DNA of 40,723 nt, taken from assembly GCA_003133745.1 (NCBI GenBank), contig PKZD01000018.1, positions 1 to 40,723 of the forward strand, written 5' to 3'. Numbering within the stretch: the first letter of the stretch is position 1; the number at the start of each line of letters is the position of its first letter. This document shows positions 8,232 through 18,408 of the stretch, in pieces. The position numbers were made by a program, and so were the translations under genes. Below the pieces are notes generated by a model. That model made no database searches. It saw nothing but the letters and a program-made list of their open reading frames with translations, and had not been told where the DNA came from. This stretch comes from Candidatus Tyrphobacter aquilonaris (lineage in GTDB: Bacteria; Vulcanimicrobiota; Vulcanimicrobiia; Vulcanimicrobiales; Vulcanimicrobiaceae).

Positions 8232-10295
8232 GTGAAGTTGCGCAGCTACGCGTGCGGCCGTTGGTTCGAGGCGAAAGGCGGCTTCGTTGACGTACGCTCC
8301 GCGATCGACGGACACGTCGTCGCGCAGGTATCGAGCGAGGGTCTCGACTTCGCCGCGGTTCTCGACCACGCGCGCAACGTCGGCGGCCCGGCGCTGAGGC
8401 GCATGACCTTTCACGAGCGCGCCGACCTTGTGAAGCGGCTCGCGCTGCACCTCGCCGAGCGGAAGCAAAAGTTTTACGATCTCTCCTTCGATACCGGCGC
8501 GACGCAGAAGGACTGCTTCGTCGACATCGACGGCGGAATCATGACGCTCTTTTCGTTTGCTTCGAAGGGCCGCCGCGAACTGCCGAACTCGCGCGTCGCG
8601 ATTGACGGCGCGCTCGAGCCGCTCTCGAAAGGCGGGAGGTTCGTCGGGCGTCACATCCTGACGCCGCTGCAGGGCGTTGCGATCCAGATCAACGCGTATA
8701 ATTTTCCGTGTTGGGGAATGCTCGAGAAGCTCGCCCCGGCGATCATCGCCGGCGTACCGGTGATCGCCAAGCCCGCGACACCCTCCGCCTACGTCGCGTA
8801 CGCGGTCTTCGAAGAGATCGTGCGCTCGGGGATCTTTCCGGAAGGCAGCGTCCAGTTCGTCGCCGGCGGCCTTGGCGATACGCTCGATCGCTTGACGGGA
8901 CAAGACGTCGTCTCGTTCACGGGCTCGCGCGGTACGTCGAGCAAGCTTCAGGCCGTGCGCGCGATCGGCGAGAACGCCGTGCGCTTCATCGCCGAGCAGG
9001 ATTCGCTCAACGCCTCGATCCTCGGGCCCGATGCCGCGCCCGGAACGCCGGAGTTCGATCTCTACGTCAAAGAAATCGTGCGCGAGCTCACGGCGAAGGC
9101 AGGGCAGCGCTGCACGTGCATTCGCCGCGCGATCGTGCCGCGCGCCTTCATCGACGACGTTGAGCGCGCGCTCATCGAGCGGCTCGGCAAAGTCGTCGTC
9201 GGCGATCCGCATGCCGAGGGCGTGACCATGGGAGCGCTCGTGAGCCTCGCACAGCGCGCGGACGTGCGCGCGCGAGTCGCTGAGTTGGCGAGCGAGGCGA
9301 CGATCGTCTACGGCGATCCGATGCACGTCGCCGCTGTCGGCGGCAGCGATGCCGAAGGCGCGTTCATGTCGCCGATCGTCCTGCGCTGCGATCGCCCGCT
9401 CGAGGCTGCGAGGGTTCACGACGTCGAAGCGTTCGGTCCCGTGACGACGCTCATGCCGTTTGACAGCGTCGCCGACGCGATTGCGATCGCGAATCGTGGC
9501 GAGGGCAGCCTCGTCGCGTCAATCTTCAGCTACGACGGCCATGCCGCGGACGAGATCGTGCTCGGCATCGGCTCCTATCATGGGCGCGTGCTCGTCGTCG
9601 ATCGCGATTGCGCAAAGGAGCAGACGGGACACGGATCGCCGCTCGCCCCGCTCGTTCACGGCGGCCCCGGGCGGGCCGGCGGCGGCGAAGAGATGGGCGG
9701 AGTGCGTGGCGTCTTCCACTATATGCAGCGCACGGCGGTGCAAGGATCGCCGCAGCGCCTCGCAACGGTGACGGGGCAATGGAACCCCGGTGCCGCGGAG
9801 CAGAAGACAGAGCATCATCCGTTCGAGCGCCCCTTCGAATCGCTGACGGTCGGCGAAACGTTTTACACCGGTACGCGTGAGATCACGCTCGCCGACATCG
9901 AGCACTTCGCGGAGTTCACCGGCGATCGGTTCTACGCGCACATGGACGAAGCGGCCGCAAAGACGAGCCCATTCTTTGACGGACGCGTCGCGCACGGCTA
10001 CTTGCTGCTCTCCTTTGCGGCGGGGCTGTTCGTGAAATCCGAACTCGGCCCGGTCCTCGCAAACTACGGAATCGAAGGCCTGCGTTTCGTGAAGCCGGTC
10101 TATCCCGGCGATACGCTGCACGTCCGGCTCGCGGTCAAAGAGAAAGCGCCGCGCAAGCCGGAGTACGGTGAAGTGCGCTGGTCGGTGACGCTCTTCAATC
10201 AAGACGACGACGTCGTCGCGCAGTATGACCTGCTGACGATGAACGCAACCGCCGCGCATGTTCCAGTGCTTGGCGAAGCCGTCGCGGCTTCATAG
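8232..10295 (+). CDS. paaZ: PaaZ-like bifunctional protein (aldehyde dehydrogenase + MaoC-like hydratase)
   Basis: GTG start V/MKLRSYACGRW; ALDH core (ITPLQGVAIQINAYNFPCWGMLEKLAPAI, AGQRCTCIRRAIVP) and C-terminal MaoC domain (FTGDRFYAHMDE..FFDGRVAHGYLLLSFAAGLF). Confidence 0.93.
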   Translation: MKLRSYACGRWFEAKGGFVDVRSAIDGHVVAQVSSEGLDFAAVLDHARNVGGPALRRMTFHERADLVKRLALHLAERKQKFYDLSFDTGATQKDCFVDIDGGIMTLFSFASKGRRELPNSRVAIDGALEPLSKGGRFVGRHILTPLQGVAIQINAYNFPCWGMLEKLAPAIIAGVPVIAKPATPSAYVAYAVFEEIVRSGIFPEGSVQFVAGGLGDTLDRLTGQDVVSFTGSRGTSSKLQAVRAIGENAVRFIAEQDSLNASILGPDAAPGTPEFDLYVKEIVRELTAKAGQRCTCIRRAIVPRAFIDDVERALIERLGKVVVGDPHAEGVTMGALVSLAQRADVRARVAELASEATIVYGDPMHVAAVGGSDAEGAFMSPIVLRCDRPLEAARVHDVEAFGPVTTLMPFDSVADAIAIANRGEGSLVASIFSYDGHAADEIVLGIGSYHGRVLVVDRDCAKEQTGHGSPLAPLVHGGPGRAGGGEEMGGVRGVFHYMQRTAVQGSPQRLATVTGQWNPGAAEQKTEHHPFERPFESLTVGETFYTGTREITLADIEHFAEFTGDRFYAHMDEAAAKTSPFFDGRVAHGYLLLSFAAGLFVKSELGPVLANYGIEGLRFVKPVYPGDTLHVRLAVKEKAPRKPEYGEVRWSVTLFNQDDDVVAQYDLLTMNATAAHVPVLGEAVAAS

Positions 10296-10316
10296 GATCG
10301 TCTCATTTATACGCAG

Positions 10317-11285
10317 ATGAGTGACGGGATCGAAGGCGATGCGAGCGTCTCGGACGAGCGCGAGCGCGCGTTCAACGAGCGCCTCGACCGGTCGTTGAAG
10401 ATCGAGCCGACGAACTGGATGCCCGACGCGTACCGCAAGACGCTCGTGCGGCAGATCTCTCAGCACGCGCATTCCGAGATCGTCGGGATGCTGCCCGAGG
10501 GAAACTGGATCACGCGCGCCCCGTCCTTGCAGCGCAAGTTGATCCTCCTTGCGAAAGTGCAAGACGAAGCCGGGCACGGGCTCTATCTCTACAGCGCGGC
10601 CGAAACGCTCGGCACGCCGCGCGACGAGATGGTCGCGGCGCTTCACGCCGGCAAAGCGAAATACTCGAGCATTTTCAACTATCCCACCCTGCAGTGGGCA
10701 GACGTCGGGGCGATCGGTTGGCTTGTCGACGGCGCCGCGATCATCAACCAGATTCCGATCACGCGTTGTTCCTACGGCCCGTATGCGCGCGCGATGGTGC
10801 GCATCTGCAAAGAGGAGAGCTTCCATCAGCGGCAGGGATTCGACATCATGTGGACGCTCGCGCATGGGACGCCGGAACAACACGCGATGGCGCAGGACGC
10901 GCTCGACCGTTGGTGGTGGCCCGCCGTGATGATGTTCGGGCCGCCGGATACGGACTCTACCCACAACGAGCAGTCGCTGCGCTGGAAGATCAAGCTCTTT
11001 ACGAACGATGAGTTGCGGCAGAAGTTCATCGATCAGACCGTTCCGCAAGCCGAGCAGTTGGGTCTCGTGATTCCGGATCCGCACCTACGCTGGAATGCGG
11101 AGAAGGAGCATTACGAGATCGGCTCGATCGATTGGGACGAGTTTTATCGCGTGATTCGTGGCGATGGCCCCTGCAACAAGGATCGCCTGCAGACGCGGAT
11201 CGAGGCATGGGAAGAAGGCGCGTGGGTTCGCGAGGCGGCCGCCGAGTACGCCCGCAAACGCGGCGCGCAAAGTGCGTCGCCATGA
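10317..11285 (+). CDS. paaA: 1,2-phenylacetyl-CoA epoxidase, catalytic subunit PaaA
   Basis: [25 protein letters not shown] di-iron motif; [12 protein letters not shown]. Confidence 0.95.
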   Translation: MSDGIEGDASVSDERERAFNERLDRSLKIEPTNWMPDAYRKTLVRQISQHAHSEIVGMLPEGNWITRAPSLQRKLILLAKVQDEAGHGLYLYSAAETLGTPRDEMVAALHAGKAKYSSIFNYPTLQWADVGAIGWLVDGAAIINQIPITRCSYGPYARAMVRICKEESFHQRQGFDIMWTLAHGTPEQHAMAQDALDRWWWPAVMMFGPPDTDSTHNEQSLRWKIKLFTNDELRQKFIDQTVPQAEQLGLVIPDPHLRWNAEKEHYEIGSIDWDEFYRVIRGDGPCNKDRLQTRIEAWEEGAWVREAAAEYARKRGAQSASP

Positions 11286-11572
11286 AAAAGAAGCACGAGT
11301 GGCCGCAGTGGGAAGTGTTCGTGCGGAGCGAAGCGGGTCTCGCGCACAAGCATGTCGGCAGCTTGCACGCAGCGGACGCGCGGATGGCCCTCGAGAACGC
11401 GCGCGACGTCTACACGCGGCGGAACGAGGGCGTGAGCATCTGGGTCGTCAAGTCGGACGACGTGTACGCGACCGATCCGTCGGAGAGCGAGGAATTCTTC
11501 GATCCTTCGGAAGGCAAGAGCTACCGCTATCCGACGTACTACCATGTCCCGGAAGGCGTGAAACACCTGTGA
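11282..11572 (+). CDS. paaB: 1,2-phenylacetyl-CoA epoxidase subunit PaaB
   Basis: [47 protein letters not shown]; overlaps the paaA stop. Confidence 0.95.
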   Translation: MKKKHEWPQWEVFVRSEAGLAHKHVGSLHAADARMALENARDVYTRRNEGVSIWVVKSDDVYATDPSESEEFFDPSEGKSYRYPTYYHVPEGVKHL

Positions 11573-12333
11573 TCGCAACGGCGCGCGATCCACGCGTGGA
11601 GTACGTGATGCGTCTGGGCGACAACGCGCTCGTGCTCGCGCAGCGCCTCTGCGCGTGGATTGCGCACGCGCCCGTCATGGAAGAAGACGTCGCGCTCGCA
11701 AATGTCTCGCTCGATCTCTTCGGGCAAGCACGTCTTTGGCTCGGCTATGCCGGCGAGCTCGAAGGCGCCGGGCGCGACGAGGACCATTTCGCGTTCCATC
11801 GCGCGGCAAGCGGGTTCCGCAACGTGCTGCTCGTCGAGAGGCCGAATGGAGATTTTGCGGCGACGACGGTGCGCGGATACTTCTTCGATCTCTGGTCCTA
11901 TCTCGCGCTCGGCGAACTCGCGCGTTCGCGCGACGAGCGAATCGCGGCGATTGCGGGAAAGACGCGTAAGGAGACCGCATATCATCTGCGGCGCAGCGAG
12001 GATTGGTTGATCCGTCTCGGCGACGGCACGCCGGAGAGTCATGCGCGCACCCAACACGCGGTGAACGATCTCTGGCGCTACACCGGTGAGCCGTTCTTGC
12101 GCGACGAGATCGATGCTGCGATGCTCGATGCCGGCGTCGGCTTCGATCCGGCGACGCTGCTCGATCCATGGAACGAGCGCGTGCGCTCGGCCTTCTCCGC
12201 GGCGACGTTGGCTATTCCGAGCGACCCGTGGATGCAGCGCGGCGGCAAGTCGGGCCTGCACACGGAGCAACTCAGCTATCTGCTCGCGGAGATGCAAGCG
12301 TTACCGCGCTCGATGCCGGAGGCGGCCTGGTGA
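11569..12333 (+). CDS. paaC: 1,2-phenylacetyl-CoA epoxidase subunit PaaC
   Basis: GTG start overlapping the paaB stop; RLGDNALVLAQRLCAWIAHAPVMEEDVALANVSLDLFGQARLW. Confidence 0.93.
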   Translation: MIATARDPRVEYVMRLGDNALVLAQRLCAWIAHAPVMEEDVALANVSLDLFGQARLWLGYAGELEGAGRDEDHFAFHRAASGFRNVLLVERPNGDFAATTVRGYFFDLWSYLALGELARSRDERIAAIAGKTRKETAYHLRRSEDWLIRLGDGTPESHARTQHAVNDLWRYTGEPFLRDEIDAAMLDAGVGFDPATLLDPWNERVRSAFSAATLAIPSDPWMQRGGKSGLHTEQLSYLLAEMQALPRSMPEAAW

Positions 12334-12827
12334 AGACGCTTCCTGCGCTTGCGACGGTCCGCGACTGGCTTGACGAGATCGAGGATCCGGAGATCCCGGC
12401 GCTTTCGATCACCGATCTCGGCATCGTGCGCGACGTCCGTTACGTCGACGACGTGCTGGAGGTCGCGCTGACGCCGACGTACGCCGGGTGCCCCGCGACG
12501 CAAGTGATTCGCGACGACGTCGAGCGCACGTTGCGCGCGCGTGGAGTCGATCGGCTCCGCATCACCGAACGCCTCGCCCCCGCGTGGACGAGCGAGTGGC
12601 TGAGCGTGCGTGGCCGCGAGCGGCTTCACGAGTATGGGATCGCGCCGCCGCACGCGGCCGCCGAGGCGGGGTTGGCTCTCGGTCCAATCGCAAGCGCCAT
12701 CGTCCGCTGCCCGCGATGCGCTTCGGGTGAGACTCGCGAGCAGAGCCGTTTCGGCTCGACGCCGTGCAAGGCGCTCTACCGCTGCGATGCGTGCGGGGAA
12801 CCGTTTGAATATTTCAAGCCGCATTAG
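12330..12827 (+). CDS. paaD: PaaD, DUF59/metal-sulfur cluster assembly factor with C-terminal CxxC zinc ribbon
   Basis: GTG start overlapping paaC end; IEDPEIPALSITDLGIVRDV; TPTYAGCPATQVI; CPRCASGETREQSRFGSTPCKALYRCDACGEPFEYFKPH. Confidence 0.93.
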   Translation: MKTLPALATVRDWLDEIEDPEIPALSITDLGIVRDVRYVDDVLEVALTPTYAGCPATQVIRDDVERTLRARGVDRLRITERLAPAWTSEWLSVRGRERLHEYGIAPPHAAAEAGLALGPIASAIVRCPRCASGETREQSRFGSTPCKALYRCDACGEPFEYFKPH

Positions 12828-12839
12828 CGCGAGCGCGGA

Positions 12840-13937
12840 ATGAAGTTTCGCGCCCTTACGGTGCGCGCCGTGCGCAAGGAGACGCGTGATGCGATCGTCG
12901 TCGAGTTCGACGTGCCGGAACGGCTCCGCGACGAGTTCGCGTTCGTACAGGGGCAGTATCTCACGCTTCGCGCGGTGCTCGACGGAAGCGAGGAGCGGCG
13001 CTCGTATTCGATCTGCTCGAGCCCCACGCGAGGACCGCTGCGCGTCGCGATCAAGCGCGTCGACGACGGAGTTTTTTCGGCCTGGGCGAACGCGACGCTC
13101 GCGCCCGGCATGCAACTCGAAGTTGCGCCCCCGGATGGGCGTTTCTTTCTTCGACTCGATCCGGCGCAGCGCCGGCATTATCTGGCGGTCGCGGCGGGCA
13201 GCGGGATCACGCCGATCCTCTCTCTGCTCGAAACGACGCTTGCGATCGAGCCGCAGAGCCGGTTTACGCTCATTTACGGGAATCGTGCATCGTCGTCAAC
13301 GATGTTTCGCGAGGACCTCCTGCGCCTCAAAGACCGGTACGTCGGGCGTTTCGCTCTGATCTTCGTGACGAGCCGCGAGAAGCAGGACGTCGAGCTCTTC
13401 AACGGTCGGATCGATCGCGAGCGCATGCTGGCCCTCACGCAGAAGTGGATCGATCTCGAAGAGGTCGACTACGCATTTCTGTGTGGCCCCGAGACGATGA
13501 TGGAGAGCGTGATTGCGGCCTTTGAGGAGCGTGGGTTCGATCGAGCGCGTGTGATCGTCGAGCGATTTGCGACCGACGGAGCGCAACGCCCCACGCGCCC
13601 CGAACGCGCCGCGACGAGTCCCGACGACATCTGTCATGCGAGCGTGGTCATGGACGGAGCGACGCGAACGTTCGACGTGCACAAAGGGCGCGAGTCGATT
13701 CTCGATGCCGGGCTACGAAGCGGCATCGACCTCCCGTTTTCGTGTAAGAGCGGCATCTGCTCGTCGTGCCGCGCACAGCTCGTCGGAGGTGAGGTAGATA
13801 TGGACGTGCATTTTGCGCTCGAAGATTATGAAGTGCGCAGCGGAGTCGTCCTGATGTGTCAGAGCCATCCCGTGACGGACCGCGTCGAACTCGACGTCGA
13901 CGCGATCGGCGCACAGCTCCTGGGTTCACTGCGATGA
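12840..13937 (+). CDS. paaE: 1,2-phenylacetyl-CoA epoxidase reductase PaaE
   Basis: FNR-like domain RRSYSICSSP; AAGSGITPILSLLET; C-terminal 2Fe-2S ferredoxin CKSGICSSCRAQLVGGEV..LMCQSHP. Confidence 0.94.
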   Translation: MKFRALTVRAVRKETRDAIVVEFDVPERLRDEFAFVQGQYLTLRAVLDGSEERRSYSICSSPTRGPLRVAIKRVDDGVFSAWANATLAPGMQLEVAPPDGRFFLRLDPAQRRHYLAVAAGSGITPILSLLETTLAIEPQSRFTLIYGNRASSSTMFREDLLRLKDRYVGRFALIFVTSREKQDVELFNGRIDRERMLALTQKWIDLEEVDYAFLCGPETMMESVIAAFEERGFDRARVIVERFATDGAQRPTRPERAATSPDDICHASVVMDGATRTFDVHKGRESILDAGLRSGIDLPFSCKSGICSSCRAQLVGGEVDMDVHFALEDYEVRSGVVLMCQSHPVTDRVELDVDAIGAQLLGSLR

Positions 13938-14713
13938 GCGAGCAGCTTCTCGCCGTGCGGGAGGGCGGCATTTTGCGCCTCACGATGAACCGGCCGCAAA
14001 AGCTCAACGCGTTGACCGGCGAAATGGCCGACGCGGCGCGTTCGGCTTTCGAGGAAGCGGGCCGAGACGAGCAGACGCGCGTCGTCCTCCTGACCGGGGC
14101 CGGACGTGCGTTTTGTGCGGGACAAGATCTCGGTGAAGAAGGCGTCGCGCCGGGAAGCGATCTCGGTGCGGTGATCGAACGGCACTACAATCCGCTCGTT
14201 CACGCAATACGCACGCTCGAGAAGCCGGTAATCGCGCGCGTCAACGGCATTGCGGCCGGGGCGGGTGCGAATCTCGCTTTCGCCTGCGACCTCGTCGTTG
14301 CGGCGGCCTCCGCACAGTTCGTGGAGTCGTTCGCGCGCATCGGGTTGCTTCCCGACTCGGGCGGCACGTGGATGTTGCCGCGCTTGATCGGGCACGCGCG
14401 CGCCGTGGGGCTCGCGATGCTGGGGACGCCGATCGGGGCGCAACAAGCCTACGAGTGGGGTGCGATCTGGAAAGCGGTCGAGGACGTGGGGCTCGACGCG
14501 GAATGCGACGCGCTCGCGAGCGCGCTGGCTTCCGGCCCGACGAAGGCGTTCGGCGCGATCAAGTCCGCGATCGCGGCCGCCTGGAACAAGGACATCGACG
14601 CGCAGCTCGAACTCGAACGCAACATGCAGCGCATGCTCGGTGCAACCGGCGATTTTCGTGAGGGGGTCGAGGCGTTCACGGAGAAACGCGCGCCGTCATT
14701 CCGAGGAGAATAG
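13934..14713 (+). CDS. paaG: Enoyl-CoA hydratase/isomerase, PaaG-like
   Basis: LTMNRPQKLNALTGEM; GAGRAFCAGQDLGEEG; FARIGLLPDSGGTWMLPRLIG. Confidence 0.8.
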   Translation: MSEQLLAVREGGILRLTMNRPQKLNALTGEMADAARSAFEEAGRDEQTRVVLLTGAGRAFCAGQDLGEEGVAPGSDLGAVIERHYNPLVHAIRTLEKPVIARVNGIAAGAGANLAFACDLVVAAASAQFVESFARIGLLPDSGGTWMLPRLIGHARAVGLAMLGTPIGAQQAYEWGAIWKAVEDVGLDAECDALASALASGPTKAFGAIKSAIAAAWNKDIDAQLELERNMQRMLGATGDFREGVEAFTEKRAPSFRGE

Positions 14714-14721
14714 ATCTGACG

Positions 14722-15153
14722 TTGAAGGCAGAGGAACAAGCGCTCGCGGAGCGGTGTGTCACCGCGATGTTCGAGCGAGATCGCGCCTCGCAAGCCGCCG
14801 GCATGCGCATCGAGTCGGTCGCTCCGGGTTACGCGCGCGTTTCGATGCCGCTCGATCCGGCGATGATCAACGGGCACGAGACGGCGCACGGCGGCGCGGT
14901 CTTCACGCTCGCTGATTCCGCGTTCGCCTTCGCCTGCAATTCGCGCAACGTGCCCTCGGTTGCGCACCACTGCTCGATCACCTATGTCACGCCCGCTCGT
15001 GAGGGGGAATTGCTCGTTGCGGAGGCGCGAGAGACCGATCTCACGGGCCGTTTCGGGATCTACGATGTCACGGTAGCCGCGCAGGACGGGCGCGTCGTCG
15101 CGCTCTTTCGCGGTCATTCCGCCGCCGTTCGCGGATCGGTCGTTGAGGCATGA
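14722..15153 (+). CDS. paaI: PaaI-type hydroxyphenylacetyl-CoA thioesterase
   Basis: GYARVSMPLDPAMINGHETAHGGAVFTLADSAFAFACNSRN; probable TTG start. Confidence 0.88.
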   Translation: MKAEEQALAERCVTAMFERDRASQAAGMRIESVAPGYARVSMPLDPAMINGHETAHGGAVFTLADSAFAFACNSRNVPSVAHHCSITYVTPAREGELLVAEARETDLTGRFGIYDVTVAAQDGRVVALFRGHSAAVRGSVVEA

Positions 15154-16352
15154 ACGCCGCATTTCTCTGCGATGGCGTGCGAACGCCGATCGGGCGGTAC
15201 GGCGGCGCCCTCGCGAGCGTGCGTACCGACGATTTGGCTGCGATCCCGATCCGTGCCCTCGTCGAGCGGAACTCCGGCGTCGATTGGGGAGCCGTCGACG
15301 ATGTCTATCTCGGATGCGCGAATCAGGCGGGCGAAGATAACCGCAACGTCGCGCGAATGGCGTCGCTGCTCGCGGGTTTGCCGTACGGCGTTCCCGGATC
15401 GACCGTGAACCGTTTGTGCGGCTCCGGCATGGACGCAATTGCGATCGTCGCGCGGGCCATCGTCGCCGGAGAGATCGATCTCGCGATCGCCGGCGGCGTC
15501 GAGAGCATGAGTCGTGCGCCCTTCGTCATGCCGAAGGCGAGCAGTGCGTTCGCGCGCGAGAACGTCGTCTACGACACGACGATCGGCTGGCGCTTCGTGA
15601 ACCCGGTGCTCGAGGAGCGGTACGGAATCGACAGCATGCCGGAGACGGGTGAGAACGTCGCCGAAGACTTTCGCATCGGTCGCGCGGAGCAGGACGCCTT
15701 TGCGCTACGCTCGCATCAGCGCGCGGTCGCGGCGATCGCTTCGGGACGGATGGCACGAGAGATCGTTCCGGTGACGATCGAGCAGAAGAAGTCGACGACG
15801 ATCGTCGATCGCGACGAGCATCCGCGTGCGGAGACGTCGCTCGAGGCGCTCGCGAAGCTCAAGACGCCGTTTCGCGAAGGCGGCACGGTCACTGCCGGCA
15901 ACTCATCCGGGGTCAACGATGGCGCCGCGGCGTTGATCGTTGCTTCCGAAGCGGCGATCGCGCGCCACGGCCTGACGCCTCGCGCGCGCATCGTGGCGGC
16001 AGCCACGGCCGGGGTCGAGCCGCGCATCATGGGGATGGGGCCTGTTGCAGCAACGAGAAAACTCCTCGCGCGCACTCGCCATGCGATCGGTGATTTTGAT
16101 CTCATCGAGTTGAACGAGGCATTTGCATCACAATCGCTCGCATGTTTACGTGAGCTCGGAATCCCCGACGACGCATCGCACGTGAATCCGAATGGTGGAG
16201 CGATTGCACTCGGACATCCACTCGGCATGAGCGGCGCGCGGCTCGCGCTCACCGCTTCGATCGAGCTTTCGAGCGGGAGCGCGAAACGCGCGCTCTGCAC
16301 GATGTGCATCGGTGTCGGGCAGGGCATCGCCATGATTCTCGAAGCGGTATGA
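15150..16352 (+). CDS. paaJ: Acetyl-CoA acyltransferase / 3-oxoadipyl-CoA thiolase
   Basis: CDGVRTPIGRYGG; VNRLCGSGMDAI; NPNGGAIALGHPLGMSGAR; CTMCIGVGQGIAMILE. Confidence 0.9.
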   Translation: MNAAFLCDGVRTPIGRYGGALASVRTDDLAAIPIRALVERNSGVDWGAVDDVYLGCANQAGEDNRNVARMASLLAGLPYGVPGSTVNRLCGSGMDAIAIVARAIVAGEIDLAIAGGVESMSRAPFVMPKASSAFARENVVYDTTIGWRFVNPVLEERYGIDSMPETGENVAEDFRIGRAEQDAFALRSHQRAVAAIASGRMAREIVPVTIEQKKSTTIVDRDEHPRAETSLEALAKLKTPFREGGTVTAGNSSGVNDGAAALIVASEAAIARHGLTPRARIVAAATAGVEPRIMGMGPVAATRKLLARTRHAIGDFDLIELNEAFASQSLACLRELGIPDDASHVNPNGGAIALGHPLGMSGARLALTASIELSSGSAKRALCTMCIGVGQGIAMILEAV

Positions 16353-16362
16353 TGAACGCGCG

Positions 16363-17067
16363 CTAGAAGGCGCTCCCGGGTCGCGTTCCGAGCGTTGCGT
16401 ACGCCTGCCATGTCACCGCGATCAGACCGACGAGCGTCGCGAGATACCAGGCGCCGATGACAAAGCGCGTGCCGAGCGGCGTCGCGCGCGCCGAGAAGAC
16501 GACGCGGCCGCCGTCAAACGGCGGAACCGGAATCATGTTGAAGAGATTCAAGAACGCACCGACCGCGGCGCAGGCGAACCAGAATCGGTCGTGCAGTGCG
16601 GCGCCGAGCGCGTAGCAGGCGGCGGCGAGGCCGAAGCCGACGAGCGGTCCCGCGAGCGCGATGTATGCGCCGTGCTCGGGATCCTGCGGAGCGGCTCCGG
16701 CCGTGAATGCGCCGAGAAACGGTATGAACACGGGAAGGCGGACCGGTAGGCCGTAGGCCCGAAACGCAGCATAGTGTCCGAGTTCGTGCGCGAGAATGAG
16801 GAAGACGAGCGCGACGCCGAAACTCCAACCGAAGGCGAGGACGTAAAACCAGAGCGTTATGATGAGCGTCCAACTCGATGCGAGCAATTTGCCGAGCAGC
16901 AGCACCCACTTGAACTGGAGCAGTAGCGCGAGCAGCACCTTGAACTTCAGGAGCAGCGCGAGGGCCGCGGCGCCGACCGCACCGGCGCCACGGGCAAGCT
17001 TGCCGCGCGTGGCCGGCTTCGGCTTCTGCGATTCCTGGGATTCCGGCGACGGCGGGAAGGCTTGCAC
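16363..17067 (-). CDS. Site-2-protease-type M50 family metalloprotease
   Basis: Multiple TM segments; LILAHELGHYAAF zinc motif; NMIPVPPFDGGRV motif; GTG start. Confidence 0.85.
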   Translation of the reverse strand: MQAFPPSPESQESQKPKPATRGKLARGAGAVGAAALALLLKFKVLLALLLQFKWVLLLGKLLASSWTLIITLWFYVLAFGWSFGVALVFLILAHELGHYAAFRAYGLPVRLPVFIPFLGAFTAGAAPQDPEHGAYIALAGPLVGFGLAAACYALGAALHDRFWFACAAVGAFLNLFNMIPVPPFDGGRVVFSARATPLGTRFVIGAWYLATLVGLIAVTWQAYATLGTRPGSAF

Positions 17068-17070
17068 GTC

Positions 17071-18408
17071 ATGAGCCGTACGACGCCGCGCATCGTCATC
17101 CTCGGCGGCGGTTTCGCCGGGATCGCCGTCGCCTCACGCCTGGAGCGCAGACTGCGTCCGGACGAAGCGGAGTTGACGTTGATCGGGCGCGAGAACTTCA
17201 GCGTCTTCACGCCGATGCTGCCCGAGGTGTGCTCGGGTGCGCTCGACGTGCGGCACGTCGTCACGCCGATCCGCTCGCAGCTGCATCGCACGAGCTTCGT
17301 GCTCGCCGACGTCGACGCGCTCGATATTCGCGGTCGCAGCGTCACGTACACGCACACGCTGACCGGAATCGCGGAAACGCTCGCGTACGATCACATCGTG
17401 CTCGCATTGGGCTCGGCGACTTCGACCTTCGGCCTTCCCGGCGTCGCGGAGCGCGCGTTTGCGCTCAAGACCCTCGAAGATGCCGCAATCTTGCGCAATC
17501 GTCTGGTCTGGCTGCTCGAGCTCGCCGATTCCACCGATGATCCGGCTGCGGTGCGGCGCCTGCTCACGATCGTCGTCGTGGGCGGCGGCTTCACCGGCGT
17601 CGAGGCCGCGGGAGAGATCGTCGACCTGTTCAAGAGCGTGTTGCGCTTTTATCCGCACATCCCGCGTGGGGGCGTGCGCGTCGTACTGCTCGAGGGCGGG
17701 AGCGCTCTGCTTCCCGGACTTCCACCACGGATGGGCGAGTATTCCGCGCGAGCGCTCGCGATGCGCGGCGTCGAGGTCATGACGGGTGACGGCGTCGCAC
17801 GTGCCGACGACGCAGGTTTGGTGCTGCAGAGCGGCACGCACATCGAGACGTCGACGATCGTCTGGAGCGCCGGCGTCAAGCCTTCGCCGATCGTCGCGAC
17901 GACGCCGTTGCCGCAAACCAAACGCGGGGCGGTGATCGTCGGCGAGGACCTGCGGGTTGCGGAGTTTCCGAGCGTGTGGGCGGCGGGCGACTGCGCGGCG
18001 ATCCCCGACGGTGCGGGTGGTTTCTATCCGCCCACCGCGCAGCACGCGATTCGCGAAGGGCCGGCGCTCGCCGACAATATCGTCGCCGTCTTGCGCGCGA
18101 CGCAGACGAAGCCGTTCCGCTTCACGGCCTTAGGGATGATGGCGTCGCTCGGTGCCCGCAAAGCCGTGGCGCAACTGCCCGGCAATCGCGTCCTCACGGG
18201 ATTCCTCGCATGGTTCCTCTGGCGGACGTATTACTTGCTTCGTCTCCCCGGGTTGGACCGCAAACTGCGCGTCGCGTTTGACTGGACGCTCGAAATGCTC
18301 TTTCCCCGCGACGTTGCGGAGTTACGCGTGTACAGCCGGCGAGCGAGTTCGAGCGCGGCCGCGGATGCGGGGCTCGCACCGCGCGACGAACCCGTCGTTC
18401 ACCTCTAG
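17071..18408 (+). CDS. Type II NADH dehydrogenase-like NAD(P)/FAD-dependent oxidoreductase
   Basis: IVILGGGFAGIAVA; TIVVVGGGFTGVEAAGEI; VWAAGDCAAIPDGAGGFYPPTAQHAIREG. Confidence 0.9.
   Translation: MSRTTPRIVILGGGFAGIAVASRLERRLRPDEAELTLIGRENFSVFTPMLPEVCSGALDVRHVVTPIRSQLHRTSFVLADVDALDIRGRSVTYTHTLTGIAETLAYDHIVLALGSATSTFGLPGVAERAFALKTLEDAAILRNRLVWLLELADSTDDPAAVRRLLTIVVVGGGFTGVEAAGEIVDLFKSVLRFYPHIPRGGVRVVLLEGGSALLPGLPPRMGEYSARALAMRGVEVMTGDGVARADDAGLVLQSGTHIETSTIVWSAGVKPSPIVATTPLPQTKRGAVIVGEDLRVAEFPSVWAAGDCAAIPDGAGGFYPPTAQHAIREGPALADNIVAVLRATQTKPFRFTALGMMASLGARKAVAQLPGNRVLTGFLAWFLWRTYYLLRLPGLDRKLRVAFDWTLEMLFPRDVAELRVYSRRASSSAAADAGLAPRDEPVVHL

Noticed and set aside
7974-9419. 481-aa minus-strand ORF opposite paaZ
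   Set aside because: Antisense shadow of paaZ; no recognisable domain.
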